Below, in pieces: positions 58,667-64,000 of a stretch of 64,000 nt of DNA. The first letter of the stretch is position 1. Every line of letters begins with the position of its first letter. The position numbers were made by a program, and so were the translations under genes. Source of the stretch: Apostichopus japonicus (Eukaryota > Echinodermata > Holothuroidea > Aspidochirotida > Stichopodidae). The notes under the pieces are model-generated. The model made no database searches. It was given only the letters and a program-made list of their open reading frames with translations, and had not been told where the DNA came from. The stretch is taken from positions 7,777,501-7,841,500 of the forward strand of contig NC_092581.1 in the NCBI RefSeq assembly GCF_037975245.1, written 5' to 3'.

Positions 58667-60734
58667 GTAAGCCTAGAAGTGATTACATATTCTAAAGAAG
58701 ACCTGTTCAGGATTAGAAGGGTATTTTGATTACTCAGTCAATAAAGAATGCCACATGTACACAATTCAATTAACAAGTTTGCGAAAGACAGAGTAAATAG
58801 TATGAATGAAACCAAAGAATATATTACATCTATACGATAATGTTAGATCTATGTGATATATTTTAATGAATTCATTTGATGACATCAGAGAGGAAGATAT
58901 GTTGGTTGGCAAGCATGCTACAAAGGTTTGTAATCATTTTGAGTTCTATATTCCCTGTTTGATCTCAGAATAACACTATTCTGAGCTGAAAGCACTGTCT
59001 TTTTGGGTAATCAAACTGTGGGTAACCTTTTATGAAAAAAATCTCAATGTTGGGTTACTACCCCACATTTTCTTAAATTGTGTATTGTGACATGGGATAT
59101 TCCATATAGTAAGTTGGGTCAGGGAGTTGTTGCAGCGGGGTGTGGGGGGGGGGAGGAGGTAATGCTTGGAGATCTTTTGACATATACAGGTGTGCTTCTG
59201 ACCATCTTGAAACAAACATCTGTGATATTAAAACCTGTCTGCTCAGGAGGGATTCTTACAGGAGTCTAAAAGTCTCAAGACGTGTTCACTGAAGAATTTT
59301 GGAAAACAAACTTCCAAAGTAGATTCAATGTTTCTTATTCTAAATGCTCTCATGCTCTGACCAGGTGGGTTTAATGGAGGAAACTGGAAATCTGTTGCAA
59401 TCGAAAAAAAGAATTTAATTTTCTGTTGCCCTTAATGCGCAAAAGATTTACCGTAAAATCACTGCGACTGCCCATGTCAGCATGTTCATTTACACAAATG
59501 TAAACAAAATGTTCTACACATGCTGCTCCAACAAGATTTTAACGCAGTCCTACACTCATATCACCCACTTTTTTACAATTCCACGGAGGAAACGTCTGAA
59601 AACACCAGTTTATTCATTGCAATGAAAGGAAATGACACAATTTCACAAGCTACGTCGTAAAGACCGAGAGAAAGATACAAGAGCAGGGACCTAAGACAGG
59701 ACCTACTGTAGTCACGAAAGCCAAAGTAAGCCTAACCTCGCAAACAAAAAAGAGATTTGATTGGCGCATGATCTGTTGCGTGGGGCTTGCACATTTTGAT
59801 TGAAGTTTGTAGAATATATGGACTCATTAATAAATCTGGTGAATTTTATTCAGCTCTAACATTTTTAACGACAGATATGAATATTGAATATTGATATAAA
59901 AATTGTATGGAACGGTTTCATTTTCACTGAACATATAGTGCAGTAAGCTGGAAAGGTCGAAGTTTAAATTAGACAAACACATACTGAGACTTTAAGATTA
60001 TGTAGTGACTATTGTTTCCTTAGTGTGATGTCTTCAGTACAGCCATGAATATTTGGCACTTACACAAAGTGACCAGACAATTAGTAGAAAAATACTGTAA
60101 TGTATAGATAGGGCACATGTACATGAATTTTCAACAGCAAGTGGACACCACAGAATGCCCTTGGTATAATTTGGTGGAAAAGTGAAGTTATTTTAGTCAA
60201 ATTACTTTGAGTGCTTATTTCCATCCTTATCTTGTTTAAGCTCCCTCTTGCCATCATTCCCACCCCCTTTCAAAGAAGAATCAAGTTCAGCACTTTGAGT
60301 ATCTCAAGCAGTATAAAACCCATGTATATATAGTAGGTACACAAATGTTCAACACTAAATGGAGGTCATGGAGTGCTATGCATAATTAACAAGAAAAGTG
60401 ATTTATTTTTGACAAACCACCAAGATGTTCATAAGAACTTTGCAACCTTTATTTTGTTTTTATACAATAAAATGTCTCTTAGTAAGACCTTACTATCAGT
60501 AAATAGCAATTGAGACCTGACCTGCTGCAGTTCGACATTTTAGTGTGAAGGAAACAACTTCTATATCCTGAAAGTTAAAGTTACACTTGAACACTACTTA
60601 AGGGTTTTAATTATTTGGTGAAACCAAAACACATTATTTCACTAAAAATGCTGTACCGGAATTATTCCTGGAATGAACTTAAAACATGCCTCACTACGCA
60701 ATCAAAGATGACACATTCAAGAATGTTTTCAGGT
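58667..60734. other. Unassigned sequence with one weak exon candidate
   Basis: A 37-nt stretch at 58889-58925 lies between CATCAG and a GTTTGT donor and is open in the phase expected after the 58622 exon (RGRYVGWQACYK). The acceptor has a poor pyrimidine tract, so it is only a possibility. Nothing else was recognised. Confidence 0.25.
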
Positions 60735-60742
60735 ACTGAATG

Positions 60743-61934
60743 CAACCCTTTTTATTCCCCAGTGAATGAGGTTGCCAGGAGGAAAATCCTGTGGCGACTA
60801 GATCTTTATTTTTCTCAAATTCTGGTCGCCCAGAATAAAAATGTGATCGCCACTTTGATATGCTAAATATTAGTACAAAAAACACTAGGCCTAGGCTCAA
60901 CATCGAGTAGCACTACTGTCAGTACTGACTACACTAACGATGAACTATAGTATAATTAAGTTCTAATTCCCGCGCTTTGATAGTCGTGGCAACATAAGGC
61001 CCGTGTGTACACACATGTATGGGACAATACCGAAACGTAAACGATAGCTACAGTACCCCTCACGTATAACTGGACATGTGTACGCGCACAGAATCGTATA
61101 AAGACGTATAAACACGTACAACAATTTAAGAAATGCTTACCGTTAAATACTGGCGTTAAACAATACATTTCGTATTTATTCCAATAAAGATCCACAAAGG
61201 ATAAAAATGCTAAGTAGAGCTTACTTAAAGAGAAATAGAAACTGCATGTACAAGGTCATTTTAAGTATCCAAATACTATACAAAGAGATTCAGTTCACCG
61301 AAACACCCCTTTTCCTTACCACCTGAAGAAAACCGTCCTTTATAAATTATAGTACCTTACAGAACTTTACATTTGATACAAAAGTTACTTCTACAACAGC
61401 TTCCAAAAAATTTTGTGTGTCGCAATAGGTTAAGTTTTAACCGCACAGTACAATAATTTGCATATTACACAAAAATTTACACTCGGCGTCCAGATGGCGG
61501 GAAAATGTTCAATGTTGTTGTTGTGGCGTTCGGTCGTTCCCATGGTACGATGACCTTGGGCAAGTTCGAATGTCGATGACCTACTTATGTTCCGTGACCA
61601 ATGTCAATGGGAATTAGATGCATATTACAACGGTATGGTACGTAGACCGCTACGACATGTGTGTACAGCGGTCTTAGGAAATTATTGCTGCTCTGAACTT
61701 TGCGAAAATTTGGAATGGGAAATCCATTCAATATTAATTTTATAGCAACGTGCGTTTAGTCAGTAAGTACATTTCAGTTTTTTGTAAAGCATTGGTGAAA
61801 TTTTCAGTTGCAAAAACTGATCGCCACAGTATTATAGGGCTGGCGACTAGCATTAATTTTTCCAGAAATTCTCATCGCCAGCCGAGAATTGTGGTCGCCA
61901 ATGCGACCATGGCGACCGTAATTAAAAAGGGTTG
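60743..61934. mobile_element. hAT-type element, 1192 bp, with perfect 8-bp target duplication
   Basis: Termini CAACCCTTTTTATT and AATTAAAAAGGGTTG are inverted repeats, and ACTGAATG lies directly outside both ends (60735-60742 and 61935-61942). Subterminal regions on both sides are dense in GGTCGC/GCGACC-type motifs. The middle has no recognisable transposase, so it is nonautonomous. Confidence 0.92.
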
Positions 61935-61942
61935 ACTGAATG

Positions 61943-64000
61943 ATATGATTATAATACCACTGCAGTACAAATTTTTAATTTCTTGGAAGTAGGATCCTTT
62001 TCAAAACACTTCAATGGAAGATTAGAGGGGAATGTTAAATTATTTCAACAGAATGAAAGTGGTCTAGTTAATGGGAAATACCCTGTTTCAATCAGCTTCA
62101 GAAGTCAGCAAGATTGTGGTGTAATAGTAAACTACAGTGAAATGTTGGTGTGACATTTTCTGCTTAGTTTGGTGTTTGGCTAGGTGCCAGTAGAGTTACC
62201 ATTTGAAGTTTCAGCAAACAGTTGCTAAGATGTTACTCTGATATGTTCCAACTGTGATACTGTGTATTTCTTTTTCTTGGGTATTACTCTATTATGAAGT
62301 CCTATAGTTAGGATATTCCAGTACTGTAATAGGAGTCAATGTATTTACAGAGGTGGATATTTTTGGCTGTGGATTGAACCTCTTCAAGGTGTTTGACAGA
62401 AGTGTCAGATCTGTGGCATACAGCATATGAACTTCAGGTCTCATGACATGAGCATCCAAGCAACGGATGAATGTCTGAAAAATTCAAGATAAGAAAGTTA
62501 ACTGATGTTGTCTTCTGCCCTATACCCGAGTGTCCAGGGACTTTTAAACCTTGCTGACTGAAGATTTAAGATTTTTTACCATGATGTGTCTTAAGTGCTT
62601 CATTTGAATTACATCTCATTCAAATGTGGCTATTACTGTGAAATATCGAGTCACCATACATGTAAATTTTAGAGGAAAGCATGCTTCAGGAGAGCTCTGC
62701 TTATGCATATTCTTGGAATTTTAAGTGTACACGACGGCAACATTGTCCAAGGTAGTGTGAGACATGAAGTACAGGTTGATGGATGTTTCTGGATTACAGA
62801 TGGTGATCTGAATAAAGAGAGGTAGAATACAAAATCTCAATAGGTCAATCTGTAAAGTAGAATTGCAAGGACCATTTCCACAACTCAGGTTCGACTCTAG
62901 TATGTTGATGTTGTTTGGAAAAAACCTTCACAGTCATGTTCATTTGTTTCTTCTTGGAAGTAGAAGTATCAGCACAGGTGATGCAGTAGAATCATACAGT
63001 AACAGAACTTAATAGTCTGACGGATTGGATGTGTACTTTTGTATTTCCTGAAGATTATAATTCAAATGTGTTTAGTTATGAATGATTTGGTTTATAGGAG
63101 ATCTTTGTAGGAAAAAGAATACAAGTGTTCAATTACCTGGAATCTTCAACTTTTGACTACCTTAAAGTCTAAAGGTACTGTCCACTTTGGAAATTTACAC
63201 TGGATAAAACTCACAATTTAGGTCTTAGAATAGATATGAAAATTATTGACTTTCCAAGGGAACATTTCCTCTTAGAACAACATTATAGACCTATGTACTA
63301 TTCAAACATCATTTCATTCCATTATATTATATTCACTAGAACAGTATATGAAATTTGTTCTGAGTGACAGTTGAATTGGAAGACCTCCAAAGAGAAGTGT
63401 TTTCATTGTGAAGACAGAACTTTACGCTCTTTCAATTGTGCCAGTGTATTGCTCACTCTGAAAGCAATATCACTAATACATTTAACTTCTCGATCTCTGT
63501 CATGTACATTTAAACTGCTTCTCCATTGAACATTAACTAAAGTAAACAATGGAGTAATTGGAAAGCGAAAGTTCTATGAGCATTGATGTGCAATCTTTGG
63601 GATTGAGAAATATCGAAACTTGTACAGTGCCGATTACAGCAAGCTAATTTTAAACATTTGCACTGGAGGCTTAAGAAGCTTAAAATAGAACATTGTACAT
63701 AGCACTGGATAGGAAGGAAAATTGGAGTAATACATATATATCCTCAGGAAAGAATGTATTCCATCAAACTACATTGGAATTCTAATTTACTTATCCAGCG
63801 TACTATAAGAAACCAGGAAACTGTGTTCAGTTACTCATTGAATTTGAAGTGGTGTAACAAGATACCTAACTTTCATAGTTTCGTTATAGTACACTGTATT
63901 TAAGGGCATACTGTAGTATGCAGGAAGTACTGTTGTTAATTGGAAAACATATACATCGCATATATGGCATCATTTAGCATGATCATATATAAGTTGGATT
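61943..64000. other. Unassigned sequence to the window end
   Basis: AT-rich sequence without a clear gene or repeat. A frame after an acceptor-like TATTTACAG near 62350 reads VDIFGCGLNLFKVFDRSVRS before a stop, but it lacks other support. Confidence 0.3.

Overview
This is a window of animal nuclear DNA: long introns, GT-AG splice sites, AT-rich intergenic sequence and many degraded transposons. The repeat mix (tRNA-derived SINEs, TTAA-type elements with THAP and P2X7-like remnants, Penelope-like and LINE remnants, long divergent tandem arrays) and a macoilin with 11 coding exons suggest a marine invertebrate deuterostome. An echinoderm such as a sea cucumber is most likely, but the species cannot be fixed from sequence alone.

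The one gene identified with certainty is macoilin (MACO1/TMEM57) on the + strand at 9632-31269. Eleven coding exons were placed by hand; all junctions keep frame and give 719 residues. The N-terminal third (exons 1-5) is the conserved multi-pass membrane region, exon 6 is a variable low-complexity linker, and exons 7-11 form the conserved coiled-coil half. A second, unidentified + strand gene may begin at 37804 (20-codon first exon), with a possible 45-nt exon at 58622-58666.

Layout: 1-1990 holds two tandem arrays (about 130-bp units, then 19-bp units). They are followed by a G-quadruplex-like tract and a TATA box (2004-2043). 2.9-9.3 kb is a transposon graveyard: an ACACC-rich remnant, two hAT-type MITEs with clear 8-bp target duplications, a frameshifted Penelope-like element with a candidate hammerhead ribozyme, two kinds of tRNA-derived SINE and a degenerate tandem array. 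9.6-31.3 kb is macoilin, whose introns carry an inverted-repeat element, a GGGCCC-rich array, a LINE fragment, a 57-bp duplication and a 15-bp minisatellite. 36-39 kb has two more LINE 3' ends. 40.8-41.5 kb is a hAT-like element. 42.7-50.6 kb is a cluster of three TTAA-flanked elements, the largest (3.15 kb) carrying broken THAP and P2X7-cytoplasmic-domain exons. 51.9-54.6 kb is a two-unit tandem array full of AGGTCA half-sites. 56.3 kb is a second copy of the tRNA-SINE. 60.7-61.9 kb is a hAT-type element with a perfect 8-bp target duplication. The final 2 kb shows nothing recognisable.

The most notable observation is the 3.15-kb TTAA element (47427-50578). It combines a THAP zinc-finger remnant, as in Kolobok transposases, with an opposite-strand remnant of the P2X7 receptor cytoplasmic (ballast) domain family.
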